Shown one piece after another: positions 1 through 15,200 of a stretch of DNA of 64,000 bases (the first letter of the stretch is position 1; every line of letters begins with the position of its first letter). Source of the DNA: Pelodera strongyloides (lineage: Eukaryota; Nematoda; Chromadorea; Rhabditida; Rhabditidae). The DNA lies in the NCBI GenBank assembly GCA_036852015.1, contig JAANDG010000086.1, forward strand, positions 248,001 through 312,000, written 5' to 3'. The notes beneath the pieces were generated by a model that had not been told where the DNA came from, ran no database searches, and saw only the letters and a program-made list of their open reading frames with translations. The position numbers were made by a program, and so were the translations under genes.

Positions 1-3000
1 CACTTTCTGCTTCAGGAACATCAATCGATATCGAAGAAGATCCCGCATCTGCAACCATTGAAGAAGTACACCGTGCTGAATTGTAGTCTGATACGAGGTC
101 GGGATCGGTTCTCTGGGTATCGGGTTCATTTAATACTGCTTCAACATGAGTCTCAGACACATCCTGCAAAGGTTCAGCACAGGTATCTGACGGTTCAGCA
201 CTAGACTTGTGTTCGGCATCAATTCCAGTCATTTGTGATGTAATCTTTGAAACTTCTACATCATCACGTGTTGCGATGTCTTCATCGTCGCTCTTGATTA
301 TGTCCTGACTATGGTCCGAGTTTTGCGCGGCAAGTTCCCGGGAAAGCTCCCTCATCTCAATTATTGTGTTTTCCGTGTCACGCTCGGATGATACAGATCG
401 GCCGACGGATAAGCGTTCTCGATTGATTTGTGAAGCTTTGGATTCTACTTCTTGAGACTCTTCATTGAATTCTATGGTTGACCGGCGGTCCTCGGATGCA
501 ACAGAGTCTGGAGTAGGCGTGACTTGTGAAAAATCTTCATCAGGAGGGCGAGGGGTCTTGGGCCTACCGACTACCCCTATCATTTGAATAGTTGCGGGAC
601 CTTCTTGTACCATATCCTCCTCCTCTTCGGCTATAGGTGGAGTGGTGCGCTTTGCCTGGGAATCAAGGACGTCCACCACGTCTTGGGCAGGATCCTCCAT
701 GACAACATTCTCGTCGTCCTCGTCTTCGTGGTGCTCTTCAGCTCCCTCGGTTGTAGATTGAGTTTCATCATCGAGTTCCTTCTTTGAAGAAGTCCTAAAT
801 CAGCGAAATGTACAAATTAAATCGTATTTAGAAAACGTGTTCTCTATTGACAATAACAAAACGATGGCATAGAGTAAAACATAACATGACAAATCCTACA
901 AAGCTGACAATATGTAATAACGGTATGATTGTATGATAATACCAGTACGATGTCATCAACAAATTAATTACTACGTTTGTCATAGATTATTTAGAGAAAG
1001 TGACTAAAATCCACGTACGTCGTAACTCCATCCAGTGCGTTTCTCCTTTGGTCGGCGCTTTCAGGAATGAACACCTCGTCATTCACATCCTCATGATAAT
1101 TGTCGGCAGCAACATAAGCATTGCTATCGATTACGTGCTTATCATCGGTGGTCTCCCGTTCGGCGTCTACGCCTTCTGAAAATAAATCGATATGTTTTCT
1201 AAGAGTGGTAAAAAGGAATACTGCTTTCCCCGTAGGGTGTGATCGCCTGGAAGGGAGAATTAACGCTTTCCATTGTCTGCTAATCTACCAGGCGAGTGGC
1301 ACATAGCTATATGTAACCGACGAAGGAAATTCTTCTCTTAAATTTTTGTCGCATGAAGTCTTTGAGGCCACCGAATAAAATCAAAACTAATGGAAGTAGA
1401 ATAATGCCAAGTTGGTAAAGATGAAACAATTGTAGCCGGATTATTTTCCGCAAAAGCTTACCCTTGGACCGGTGTGATTCTGGTTCTACTGCGGAATGTC
1501 TTGGAGTGGGCCCCGTTAGTACGACGTCAATCTGCAAACAAACAAAAACATGACCTAATCTGGTTCATAATGACATGATGTGGATTTGTATTGCTGTGTG
1601 GGTTTTGCAGTAATAACGAATGCTACGGCTAACTAGAAAGGAGAAGAAGAGCGCAGTATGCGCCTATGAGGTTACAATATGTAATGTGTTCAATAATTCG
1701 TTATAATATATATGAACTTATGAACTGATCAACAGCTTTACCTTTTCGACAAGATAATGTTCCTCAGGCTCATTCCTCGTATCAACATCCTCAGTTTTAC
1801 CAACAGTGCTATCAGCGATGCTGTCATCAGCGATGTTGTCGGCAGTGCTATCAGCGATGCTATCGGCGATGCTATCAGCATTATTAGCGACATTGTTATC
1901 AGCGACCTCCTCCTTTTCAACCGGGGTCATCACGACACTGTTGTTCCTCAGCACAGTAATCTTGTGTCTCGTGGGGGCACTAGAATCAGGTGAAGATTCC
2001 GGAATAGACTCCATTCTAAAGAAGGTGAGATAGAGGAAAATGTATGTGCAAATCGTAATTACATAGTACTGTCAGAAGATAAAGATAAAGATAAAGAGTA
2101 AGTATTTACATGCCAATCATTGTCAATTATGTGAGAAATATAGAATAGAGGCGTCGGTTGCTTGCTACGATTAGAAGTTATTGTGTTTGGTGGAAGTTAC
2201 TGTGGATGATGGGTATTTTACAGTAAGAGGGAATGCATATGAAGGGTGCGGGAATCTTTTAGTTAGTATTAGCTGCACCGTTTTTTTTTAGTAGATTATT
2301 GAGTATCAAATAAACGAATAGATATTTAGTGGCATCAATCAGATTAAAAATTCGTTTTTAAAAACTCCTACCGTAATCCGCCGTCTTCATCGTCATCCAT
2401 ATGATCCACATGATCGTCCACAGACACTGAATTTTCCAAAGTTACGAAATAGGGTATGTGATCTCAAAAGCACGAATTTTGGGTTTATGGTATGTAGGAA
2501 ATCATTACAGAGAAACCATCTGTACCGTACACCTACACAAGTAATTGAATATGGAAATAAATGAACAAAAGTGTAATATTCTAATGAGTGAACTAACGAA
2601 ATATATAAAAGTAATAGATAGAAGCAAGAGTGAGTTGAAAGATATGTAAAGATTGGTAAAGGTCATGTATTCATTACATGACACCCCGTTTCGACCCTTG
2701 ATCGTATACGAGGATTTTGCCTGGGCAGGGTCTCATCAGTACGATGACCTCAGGTTTGAGTACAGGAAAGTGGGAAGTGTTATATGATTGAAAGTAAGAT
2801 GATAAAACTTGTGTGAGGACACAATTGTTCAAACAATCTCATTTGTTTTTCAAACATTTTACTCTGTGTTGGCATTTGTGCGCATCTCCCTGATGTAATA
2901 AATTATTATTACTTTCTTTTTCCCATGACAAAAAAATATCCTCACTTCCACTTAGCGATCGTCGAATCCGTTTAATTGGCTCGTGCACGTCCTGCAGACG

Positions 3001-6000
3001 CTCGTGGAGCAAATTGATCTCACTGCATAATTCACGCTCCATTCGTTGTTTTTCCTAAAAAAAAAAAGATTCAACTGATCAGCGGGTTGTGTGTTTTCTC
3101 AGGTTCGAAGATTGCAGCTGTCGTCAAGAACTAGAGTACTAGCCTGGTGAACATGCCTGCGTAAGCTGCGATTATGTAAGATATAAAGTTAATAAAGAAA
3201 TGTATTGAACAGAACACAAGAACAAGCTAACGTATCTAGTTTGCGCCATAAACACATGTTTCGATTTTCAATTGTCTGTTGACTAGGGCGAACCTCATTA
3301 AGAAATAAACATGTCTGTTGAGAGAACAAACCTTCTTAGCCCCATCGAGTTGCGCCCTAAGAGTCTGAATCTCATTATGAAGTTCGGAAATCTTTCGGTC
3401 CGAGTCCTCGAGAGCAACACGGAGATGATTCGCCTAAATACCGGACATTAATCTCTCTCGTCATCCCCATACTTCCTCTCTCTCTCTCTTTTTCTTTCTC
3501 TCTGTCTGCCTCTCTGCCTCTCCTCTCCTTGTCTCTCTACCTCTCACTGTCGCTCTCTCTGTCTGTCTCTCTGACAATCTGCCTATCCTCTCTAAAGCTT
3601 GACTGATTATTATTCTTATTATGTTTTAAGGTACAAATTATTAATCAACCTCTTCGGTCAAGCTGTGATTCAGATTTCGTTCGTAGTGTATCTCCGTATT
3701 GTACTGGTCGTTCAAATCGTCATATGCCACTTGAAGTTCGTGCTGAAAATGCAGAAGAACTTCACATCCAAGGCACAATCCACCTTGTAAACGATGAAAA
3801 ATCAGCTTTATATGTTTTTTGCTTTCCACAAACCACACATCAATTTCTAATGTATTATGTGTTTTTTTTCTTATTGAATGCTGAAATGATTCGTAATGCT
3901 TGCCGTTTTTGCGAATATTTTAGTCAAAAAATTCTATGAACCTGACTAATTAATATTTTTAAGCTTTACAGCTTGATACGTTCAGATGCAGCACAAAAAT
4001 ATTGAAATTATTGAAAGAAAACAATGCGTTTCAAACAGTTAATAAAGCACGCGGAGTGGTCTAAAACACAATGAAACTTGCGTTGTATCAGTTTTTTATT
4101 GAGCATAGGAACACTTTATTGAGTATAAAGACATATACGAACTCGCGCATGTTTCTGCGGAAATAGTGAAGGGTTTTATAGTTACGGGCAACATTTTCGT
4201 ATACGATATTGGGTCGAAACGGGGTGTCATGATAACTCATGAATAACTTATCTCTCCACTGAAACTCATTAGTTCATAATTTCCCTTGTCCATTCTACAT
4301 TTAAACACTCACTTTTCCTATATAGTAAGACATTTTTATTTGTCTCTTAGAGGTTAGATCAACTACGTTTCGCAAATTGGAGTGCGCGCGTAGCCAGCCG
4401 CGAAGTTTGTAAACGACGCGGCTGGGTGCGCGCTTCCTCGGGGGCTCTGGGCAACGAAGTTTGCAAACGATGCGGCTGGGTGCGCGGTGCCTCGGGAGCT
4501 CTGGTCCTCTTAGTCAGCATAGTCGGGCCAAAGAGTTTTGGTGCGTGGCTCATAAAATGAATTATTCATAATTTTGTCGTCATAACATGCAAAGTGGGTT
4601 TAACTCCTATGATGAAAATGCCATCAAGCTCTGGAACAAATATATAACGCGAGTTCGTATTCACCTTTTCGAACGTGACTACTTCGAGTTCCTTCTTCAG
4701 TTCCACAATTTCATCTTGTTCTGGGGTAGTTGACGGAGGTTCAATGGTAGAGTGTTGTCTTTTCGGAAAGGAATTTTCTTTTGCGGGATACGACTTTGAC
4801 TCTTCTATATCTATATCTGATGGTTCTTGTGGTACGATGTCTTCTGAAACAAAAAGATTGAAACAGTATTTTTACCCTTCAATAAAGATAAAGGTGCCAG
4901 CTCTTGAAGCCTAAAAGATTTATTTATTTTAGTTATGTCATCTAAACTGACGGAAGCATTAGAGTATGTACTATGTACTCGAGACGGAGATGCAACAACC
5001 AGCAGTATTCAGTGAAAGGGTTACGAGCGAAAACGTGGAAACATCTTGCATCAATCAATTTATTGTATTCACTCTGGTTGTCGTAAACCGGCTTTCCTTC
5101 TAGGCATGCTAGTGCCAAGCCCAACTTTCCACCGCGACTCATTCGATAAATAAAAATAAGTAAAAGTCACCAGTTTGTGTCTGTACATCCGTGGGATTTT
5201 TTTCTCCTTCAATATTTTCCACTCGTTTCTTGAATTCCAGCGCAGTGATTCTTAGAAGCGGAGTCAGCGAAGGAGGGAGCCAATGTCGACCCATACGGTT
5301 GGCCGTGAATTGTTCCTGAATGGGAAATATAGGTTTTGCTTAAAAATGTATCCTCACTTATCGGCTTCATGAAAATTCTCCTGAGTTACGGTACCAAGAT
5401 GCACTGAGGTTACCGTAACCTGGTAACAATTAACGAGACCTCATTCGGGAAGGGTTTTCGCATTCCTACAATAAATGTCGGTCATAAGATGGAACAACGA
5501 CAGCAAAAAAAAATGGCATCTCGATGCCCTTACCTTTAAAGAATCGATAGAGCTGAGAAGGGTTTCCGAAGAGAGACCGTCGGTACGAATTGAATCCTAC
5601 AACAAGCGAAAGTTGCGCAACCAAAAACCTACCACAGTTAATTAATTTTTTGGAAAAAGCAATTATTGGTTGCCCGTATTTGCCTAAATAAAACCGTCAC
5701 AGGAAAACTAAACAATTGCCGAAACCACTAAAAACCATCGTTGGCTCGTCAGCAAATGGTTGTGACCGAAAAAAACATCTGGTGACTGGTTCGTGACCAT
5801 TTGGTGACCAGTTGATGACGGTTTTTGATTATTGGTCTCCACATGATCACGAAGTGGTCACCAAATGAGCTGAGCCACGAAAAAAAAACAGGGAACCGTC
5901 ACCAAATGGGCTCGTCCATTTCCTATGCAAACATCGGTTAAATTACCCCTAATTGTCTACTCCATTGCGTGAAGACCGCACAGACTCGAATACTTTCCCG

Positions 6001-6938
6001 TGCAATTGCGGCAGCATCTCGAACGACAGGGAGGAGTACCTCTAGCTGGGTGCACATCAGCTGAAAGTATCGATTTATTGATTGGTTTTAAGATATTGAT
6101 TAACTTTTAATTTATATTTTGCTTCATTTGACTCTGGCCACAAAAAGTAATCAGAAGCTTTAATTGATGGACATCGAGCACCATGAAATTGGTACAGATT
6201 CAGATCAGTTTCCAAATTCAAGCTTCTAATTTTTCTGCAAATTTTTCCATGTTTTTGGTTATGAAGCGTATTCAGCGAAGAGCTGTTAACAATTTGCATT
6301 AACATGCTAATTTCTAATTTGCACTAAAAACAGGATCAAATTCATTTTCAATAGAAGGTTTTCAACTTCAAAACAATCTTATTTAGAACACTAACTAACC
6401 CACTAACTGACAAATACTGACTATACTACACATATACACGTGAGTTACACCAAATCTTACAATATAACATTAATATAATGGCGTGAGTACCGATTAGTTC
6501 TGTTACAGCGATATACGGTTTTTGAAATGTATATGTCGGGACTCGGGACACTGTATTCTCATGTAGTACATGCGAAACACTGCGCTGTTTTTAGTCTAAT
6601 TATAGCCATTTGCATACGACATATGGGAATGGAGTTGCCAGGCATACATTTCAAATTTTGTTTGATCTAGTAAGGTAAATGAGCTTGAGTGAATTAAACT
6701 AATTAAAAAATTTCCACTTATTAAAGTTAAAACATTGATATTTTAGAAAGAATGACTAACAGCCTGGCCACCCCTTCGCCTGAAACCAAAGCGGCGAATC
6801 AGTTATTAGAAAGAAGTTTGACCAAAAGTGAAAATACGATATTTGGATCTAACCTGACGGCTCAAGGAAGTATGCTTACCGCGCTCAGTAATGCGGATGT
6901 CAATCAAACAAGGAGGTAAATGTTTAATATGTCTCTCT

Positions 6939-6974
<36 letters not shown>

Positions 6975-9205
6975 TCTCTCTCCATCTCTCTCTGTATCTA
7001 CTTTCGTGTCACTAATTTGGTGTCTTTTTGCATATTTACAAAAAAACATTCAGGCATTCTTCCGGCCTGTTGATCTCAAAATTCATGCGCATATGGCAGT
7101 ACAACGACGTACCCGTGAGGATCTGGTGCGGGGAAATACTACTCAACGCGCAGGACATGAGTGAGCGATTTTCTTTGGGTTTTTCATGCTGTAATTGTGA
7201 AGTGTACAGTATACAACTTTTTACGAAAAATAAAACAAAGACAATGATAAGCAAAAAAAATGAGTTTTTATATTGCCCAAAAGCTCAAATCCTGATCTAA
7301 AGTTTTTAACAAAGTAGGTAATCGAAAAATCAAAGTTTCCAGCTGCCAATGAAATAAAAAACTACCGTATTTAGTTGGTGAACTTCCGTATAAATTGCGC
7401 GTTCACTGCCAATCGGACAATAAACGTCACTGGCACAGTGAGGATGGACAGGGCACTGTGAAATCAGGGGACTACAAGTTCATTACCGTAAGTCTTTTGC
7501 AATTGTCCGACATTATTATGTAGTACGATACGCCCTGGGGTTGGTTCAAAGTAAGTTCAAACTAGAATGTTTTATTGAGATATGGCTTCAGTTAGACACG
7601 TAAGTGGCGTAATGTTAGTTGGGTAAGAAGGAAGAAAGTTAGAATAACTACAGTTATTAGCTATATCAGGTACAACTGCCCGACACAGATGTTGAAAGAG
7701 CCCAGTTACGCCTTTATGTGGGCAATGATTCCTACAATGTTCCCATTGTTAAACTACCAAATGCCGATGGATTTATTTGGAAGAAGGCTTCCACGTGCAC
7801 CAGTTCGAAGCGAGGTTTCTATTTTTTTATTCGTAATTATTCTTCAACAACAAATTGATGAATTATGATTTGATCAAGTACAATCGACAGTGCATGGGTA
7901 GAGTCTAATAAAAAGCATACAATTCACTGAAAGAAAAAAAATCAGACATCACAAAGTAGACTGGTCAAGTGCGCCACCACTTACATGGCTCATTGTCGAA
8001 GAAGTGCATCACACTGATAGGTTTTGCTGTAGCAAAGTAATTTATTTAAGATTGTGAGACAGTTATGAACCACAAGTTAATTTATTATGTTAATAAATAA
8101 ACACAGCAATTATATTTTTTTTCAGAGGTAAAATTGGTGAAATCTACTGTTGGAGAATCACCGAAGCCCATCAGCTCCCCGTCTGTATCTGTTTCAGAAA
8201 TAAAAAGCGAACGAAAGAGGAGCGGGAGTGCGGAAGAGGTATTTTCTTCAAATCATCGTTTAATTATTTTTATGTAAATTATTTTTTTTAAGAAATGGGG
8301 AGATTGACGTCATCGTTGGTTTCGGATTCTCGTTTTGTTATTCTAAAAAAACTATTTTTTTAGGACCCAAGCTCTGTTGCGAAAAGGAAAAAGATCTTTC
8401 GCATTGTTTATCCTTTAGTAATGGAATGCATGATTGAGGTGAGAGAAGTTGATTTATTTTAATTTACGAATAAAGAAATCCTAGATCCTAGGAAATGACT
8501 CTAGCACATGCTAGTAGAGCACATGCTCCAAAAGGAACGAAAGATCACAAAAGTGTAGCTGCTCAATGAAGGAGAGTGGCTCGCACGCCAAGGGTTCGCG
8601 AGCCGCACGCCAGTGCTGCGCGATTGTCTACAACTCCAGCTAGCGCATGCTTCTGGAGCAGACGTATCGAAGAATGCGTCAAGTTTTTTATGGATGATGC
8701 GATTATACTCATTACCAGACGGCTGACGCCGCCTGCGGCGACTTACATGGAAATATGATTGGTTTAGCATGGGCCTACTTATACACAATTTCAAACGTAT
8801 CATAAGAAATTCACATGATAGGAAACAATTGCATATGCATACTTCGATATTGAGCTGCGAAACTCTTTTTATACCCGAACACAAAAATTTGCATTTCGTA
8901 ACGCACATCGGTATGCAAATTAGGCTACAGTTACTCTTTTATATAATAAGATTACCGTCGTTCCTAAAGTGACACGGTATTGGAAGTTTAAAGTATTATT
9001 TGACAGTGAATCTTCAGGTCGGCCAATACGCTCGTGAGAGTTTCATGAAAGCGGATTGCCTGGAGGACTGCTTTCCAGAATTGAGGAATGTGCCCACAGA
9101 AGTGCTGAGTTCAACACAAACAAACGAGAAGAACGATTTTGGTGGGAAAATCTACTTTACAATTTTTATTTATTGGATGTCATGTAGGAATTGCTTGGCG
9201 AAATT

Positions 9206-9244
<39 letters not shown>

Positions 9245-12200
9245 GGGAGAGAGGAAGAGAAAGAGAGAAGAGAGAGATTGAGAGAGCAAGAGAGAAGAGA
9301 AAGAGTTTGAGAGAGAAAGAGAGAGAGTTTTCAAGGAAAATCCCTAACTTTCAGCCGCACTCTTCGCAAAGCAGGTGATTCGCTGTATTGCGAATCGCAT
9401 GACTCTAACGGAAGATACTAACAACCAGAAGAGTGCTGAATCGGCCACAGATAAAACGACCACGACGGACGCGTCCGAAAAGAGAACGGTGGAATCGGAG
9501 CGCAGTCAAATATCGACTCCAGAAGTTAGCACAACGGAACACACACAATAAAATGTTCGAAGAATTTGTTGTTGTTTTTGTAATGCACTAGTCTTGGTCT
9601 TGGTGTATCTGTCGCGAAAAAAAAATGCGCGCACAACGCTTTGCATTTGATTTCAGGCACGCGACTCAGAATTTAACTCTGCTGAATATGAGTCTAACCC
9701 TCACCTTACCTTTTATTGTTCAATTGACTTTTACACTATGTAGTATTCATATATTTTTTTGTTTAATCATCGCGAACAAAAACGATCACACATCACACTG
9801 CACATTTAAGTCCTAATACGTAAAGTGTCTGAAACGCAACTTTGTACCTCAAAGTGAAGTTTTGAACTCACGTGTATCTTATGATGCCGTTCATCTCGTA
9901 TCACCGACTGTAGGCGGGTTACTTGAGTGTCGGAGTAGCCAAGTTCTGTTAGATACGCCTCGCAGTCTGATTCCATTTCCTAAGTGTTCATTTCATTCTT
10001 AATTTCAAAGGTCGACCGTACTGTGCTCGTATGCACGAACACCGGGAATATGCTCCCAGCCTCCCACTGGGAGGTGAGAGACGAATAGGGATCACGCAAA
10101 TCAGCGATGAGCAGAGACAGATTTACCCAACTGGGAAGGCTCCCAGTCTTCGTGCATACGGTCACTGGTCTCATTCGTGTGGCAGTATTCAGTATGCAGT
10201 GTTGGGGAGATTAAAATTGAGAAAACGCGTGACCAACCAATAAGAATCTACAATTTACAATAAACATTTGCAATTACCATTAATTTGTAGGAAAATGGTT
10301 CTTCTAGCGCTCGAACAATTGCCTGGAACACATCAGAATAGTCACGCAGTGGTTGACGGAGAACTCTGAAAACCAGTGTATATGTAGTGTGGCTGGTTCA
10401 CCAGGATCACGTGTAACGCTACATTTCAGGAGGGCGAGTTTGCCCAGATTACTTGTTTTGCAAATAGTGTGCAGTGTGCGGCGCGCTGTCAGAAGACGAG
10501 CGAGATTGTAAAAGATTGGTATTGGAAAATTAATAGCATATTGAGGCTGGAATTTTTGGAGCAGCCTTGAAACAATGCTCTGCAGAAAAGATTTGCCCAT
10601 TATTTGTCTCAAGAGAGTACCTCACCTGTCATTGAATGCCTGAAGCTCTAAAGCCATTGTTCTGATAAAAGTTCGATAAACTTCAACGTCAATAGCCGGA
10701 TCACCGAGCTGGGAAGCCGTTTTTGTGGGAGCCGACCGTATTGACTAAAATACGCACAGTTAGGTTCATAAGTTAGCATGTGTTGTTCTCTAGCATGTCT
10801 GCTGACGTCTGCTTTCAAACTGAAAACTATTTTTAGCTTCTTTTTCTTCCGTGGACTTAATGGTCAACGTTCTGTACAGCTAAAGCTTCCCTGGTTTATC
10901 TTGTTTTACTCATGTTATCGGAAGATCGATATCTTCCCAAGGGAATAATTCAAGAAACATTTTTTCTGCTCTTTGTATAAGGTTACCTTTGTACAATCAA
11001 ACTAAAGCATAAAAACAAGGTGATTTTGTAGTGAACCCATCCCTTTAAAGGTCACGCCACATCTGCAGAACAACGTAGTTCGTAAAGGAAGATTTCACGT
11101 TTTCAATTTTCAAATATCACCTAACAAGAAACGAAATATACCCTAATTTCCTCTTCTTCCATGCTCGCCATGCGTGGATTGATTCCAAATTTGACATCAG
11201 AAGCATTTGCAAGTAGTTCTAAATATCCATACATATAATCATCATATTATACTCGCCATGTGGTTACACAATAAAATATAAATCTCTCACGACTACTACG
11301 GTGGTCAATTTTGAACAAAAATTCTTCAAAAATTTCGTTCCAAAACTCAGCTTTTCGTTCTTGCAATAAACCGAAAGAATATAGAAAGAACTGAACATGG
11401 CATAGAAAAGTTACCCTTCAGTCGCTCTTTCTCGCGTTCGGATTGTTCGAGAAGATTTCTGTACCCAGATAGAGTTTCATGGCCCATATGGCTAGCGCCG
11501 ACACGCAATTCACTAGAAATATTTTAATTTTACCCACATCAAACAAAAAAGTCGCCATGTTCAAATCGTGCATTCGTAGACAAATACTGGTTAGTTTAGG
11601 CATCGTCGGCTAGGTTAATCATGTCCATTGTATGTCATTTACTTATAATTTGGCCCCATCTTGTAAACTCTGCTCATGGTGCACTGCATTAGTAACTTGA
11701 CTTGTAAAATATATTAGAGTGCAGTGACCGTACGCATGAATGCACCGATTATGATCTTGGTTTCCGAGCTTTTTCCAAGAAGTCTCCAATTTTCGGCCGA
11801 GGAAAAAACCAGGTAGAATTTTATTAACTTCCAACTAGACTTTTAGCCGGCCGAAAATTGGAAACTTCTTGGAAAAAGCTCGTGATTCATTAACGGAGGG
11901 GAAGCTCCCAGCCTCCCAGTGGGAGGTGAGAGACAGAGAGGGATCACACAAATCAGCGACAAGCAGAGACAAATTCTCCCACCCTGGGAGGTTCCCGCGG
12001 TTCGTGCATACCGCCACAGTTGTCCAACATATATACGTTCAAAAAAGGGGTGTTATTGTGCTTTAAATACGCATTACGTACCGTATTTCATTGTCTTTTC
12101 TGGCCAATTCGCTCTGTAATCGAACAACTCTCTGTAGTAAATGGTTGCCAACGCTCCGAATACGATTTGGGTTTCCAGTTAGACGAACTGCAAAGAAACT

Positions 12201-15200
12201 ATGAACCATGAACCATTGTAGTCTACTTTTTTTAAATTATCCGTTTGTTTATCTTATTTTTTTATACCGAATCCGGAACATAGTTTTCCAAATGTTCTCC
12301 TAAAATGGAAAACGTGAAACGTACATTCGGCTCCCGAAGCTAGGACTCCAACAGATTCTTCCGGTTTGTCGACAGATTCACGAGGAACGTCTGCTTTACT
12401 TCCTGAATATGCACGCGTACAGTATCCATAAAAAGCTTGCTCGAGCTTCCAATTGATCCTGGCTTTGTGAGAGGGACTCGATAAATCAATCGATAATCAT
12501 CGATAAATCAATAATCGATAGCAATGCACGTCAATTTGAGTGCATTTTTTTCGCTTCTTATTTAATAGAGAATCGAAGTAGAATAGAGAAGAAAAATTAA
12601 AATGATTCGAAGTGATCCTATACTTTGCCAAATCTTGTCAAAAGGGTACGGTCAGAAGTTCTCTTCACTTATTTAGCTTTAAAGGTCACATAAAATAATA
12701 TAAATAGAGTCATGGTCATTTTGATGTTATAGTATAGTTCTTGAGGCGGCTACCCTTGCATTTTTACGTTTTTCCTATAATCATTAAACACTGTTGAGTA
12801 GTTTTCGCCGTCTCACCTCTCCTCTGCGCCTTCTGTATTGCCGTGTCCGCACTGTCACTCCGCTTTCCTTTTCCGGAAATGATTCTGGAATCGCGACTTT
12901 TCCTCTGCGTTTGTTGACCGGACGAACTTCCCGTCGAACGACCACTACGCGGAGTCTTCTACATTTAATGAATTATGGACCCATCTTACTGTAAATGACA
13001 AAACTGAGTGTAATATGTGACATTTATTATTAGACAATCACTTACACTTGAATCTGGTGACTAAAACCCCCCACTGTCATAAGAATAAAGAAGACAGATC
13101 AACGTTTCTAGATTTTAGTGCTCCAGAATTTTCATAGTGCTGGTAGATTCACATTTCATATGAAATAGTGAAATACTCACAGCAATGATTGGAAGCCGCT
13201 CCGTGGGCTGTTTCTCCGTACACAGACGATGATAGCCACTCGTCACTGTCGACTAAATAAATAAATAAATGATTGTGTAATCAAGATCAGAATATAATTG
13301 TGGATGAGAACCCTATGTATTTGGTAACAGTTCCAGTCACTTTAATACAACCTTGTCCGGGTGAACTAGCAGCTCTGTGAAGATCTGTGCTCTAGGGACG
13401 GGTCAATACGGGTTGCGGGCGCTTTGTTAGGGGGCAGGTCGAACCTGCCACACGGGTCACGTGTTGAGCCGTTCACCTTTCGACCCGTCGGGGGGTTCAC
13501 TAGCTGATCCGGCTCACGCATGACCCACCACCACGGCTCACAAAATCAGGATCTATGAAACAAAGTAGGCAGCATTGGCGAGTGCGTATTAAATATTATG
13601 TTCATATCTGATTACGATCACTATATGCTGGTGTTGTTGTATAACAACTAATAAAAAATATGTTAAAAAAAACTCACACTCCTGACTGGAATCAGCGTCT
13701 CATTCTCAAATACTAATGGTTGGGAGTCACCGAAACTAACTAGATCTCCATTGGATAATTCGGCCTGGAAATTAGAAAAACAATTAGGCTGAAACCCTTG
13801 TTCTGCTTCTCAAATTTACTGAGTAATGACATATTCTTGTCGTGTAAATACCTCATAATTTTCGTTTCCTTTGTTAGCGCGATAGCGCTAACATAGTTTG
13901 GGTTACAGCAGAGAGCCCTTTTTTCTAGCTTTATCTCTTATTGTTAGCATTTTTTTTTGAAATTTTTTTAAAAATATGGTTATAGATATCGTTTATGAAA
14001 AAGATTCAATCAAGGTCAAAAAATCGATTTGCAAGTAAATAACAAATCGATAACTTCACCTGTCCATAAACAACTTCGCCGTTCACTTGTGTATGATTCG
14101 TTAATGAATGATCCTTGATAAAATAAGTTTTCGTTAAAGGGTTATACTCGATTGACGCGTGAATTGGAGCCACATTTCGAGCCTGAAAATACAATAAATT
14201 TCCGTTATTGCTTAGCTTTTGGTTATGAGAACTTAACCATGGGTTATATGACTACGGCTAGCTTAGCGCGTGCTGAGGCCTAGACCTAGACTAATGACAT
14301 GCTTCAGCCGTACTTTGATGTCCAATGCAGAAATGTCGTATGAAGAGAAACTTATGCTTATGGGGTTTCCAAGTATCCCAAAAATTCGGTGTGATTCTGT
14401 CAATACTACCGTATATCTGCACGAAATCTGCATATATAATATGAACAATTAAAAAAATATTCTCGTGTAGTTCCAAGATACGGTAAATTTTCGGCATACT
14501 TGGGACCCCCCATTTCTGGTCAATTGACTGATTATACCGCAGAAATTATCGGTCCACGCTCGTCTCAATCTTTTACTATATTTTATATCAATAATACCAT
14601 GATTTTTTAAATCACCCACCTGTATGAGGAACTCTCATAATTTTCGCTGTATTTATTATTTATAAATAAATTTAAATTAAGAAAATAAGAATAACATATG
14701 TAAAAAATGACTGAAAAATGTGTATGCCACTTTTACACGAACCAACCTTGATTGCTAATAAAGAATACCTGATGAGGTCACCTCAAAAAATCGATAATCG
14801 TACCCAAAAATAAATTTCGCCGTTTTTATTTGAGGAGACCCCATCCCTTTAAATTACCCTGGATAGCGGCTCCTCTGGCGACGCGGTGCGCCGGTTGAAT
14901 TTCTTTCGCGTAAAAGTCGCCGCGGTAACGCGGCGGCGACTAGCGGGCGAATTGCGAGCGGACATCTTTGCTATATTTAATCGATAGCATAAGTCCAAGT
15001 TCGATTCTGTGACTATCAGTTAATGAATTGATTTGATCAATCGATAGGGAAATGAATGGATATCAGTATATATATACTACTACAAGCAGCAATATTATTT
15101 TGGGGCGCGTTTGAGTTTGGAGCTCTTCAGCTTATAATGATTACGCGATTTTTTGAACGAAAAATAGCGCACAAGCTCATTTGCTTCAAGTTATCAAAGC

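Noticed and set aside
9000..9378. Arg/Glu repeat open frames
   Set aside because: They read through exon 7 of the nested gene and its donor into the GA microsatellite, or read the microsatellite itself.
13860..13895. Short palindrome with TTAGCGCGATAGCGCTAA
   Set aside because: A single small palindrome with no other copies in the window and no functional context.
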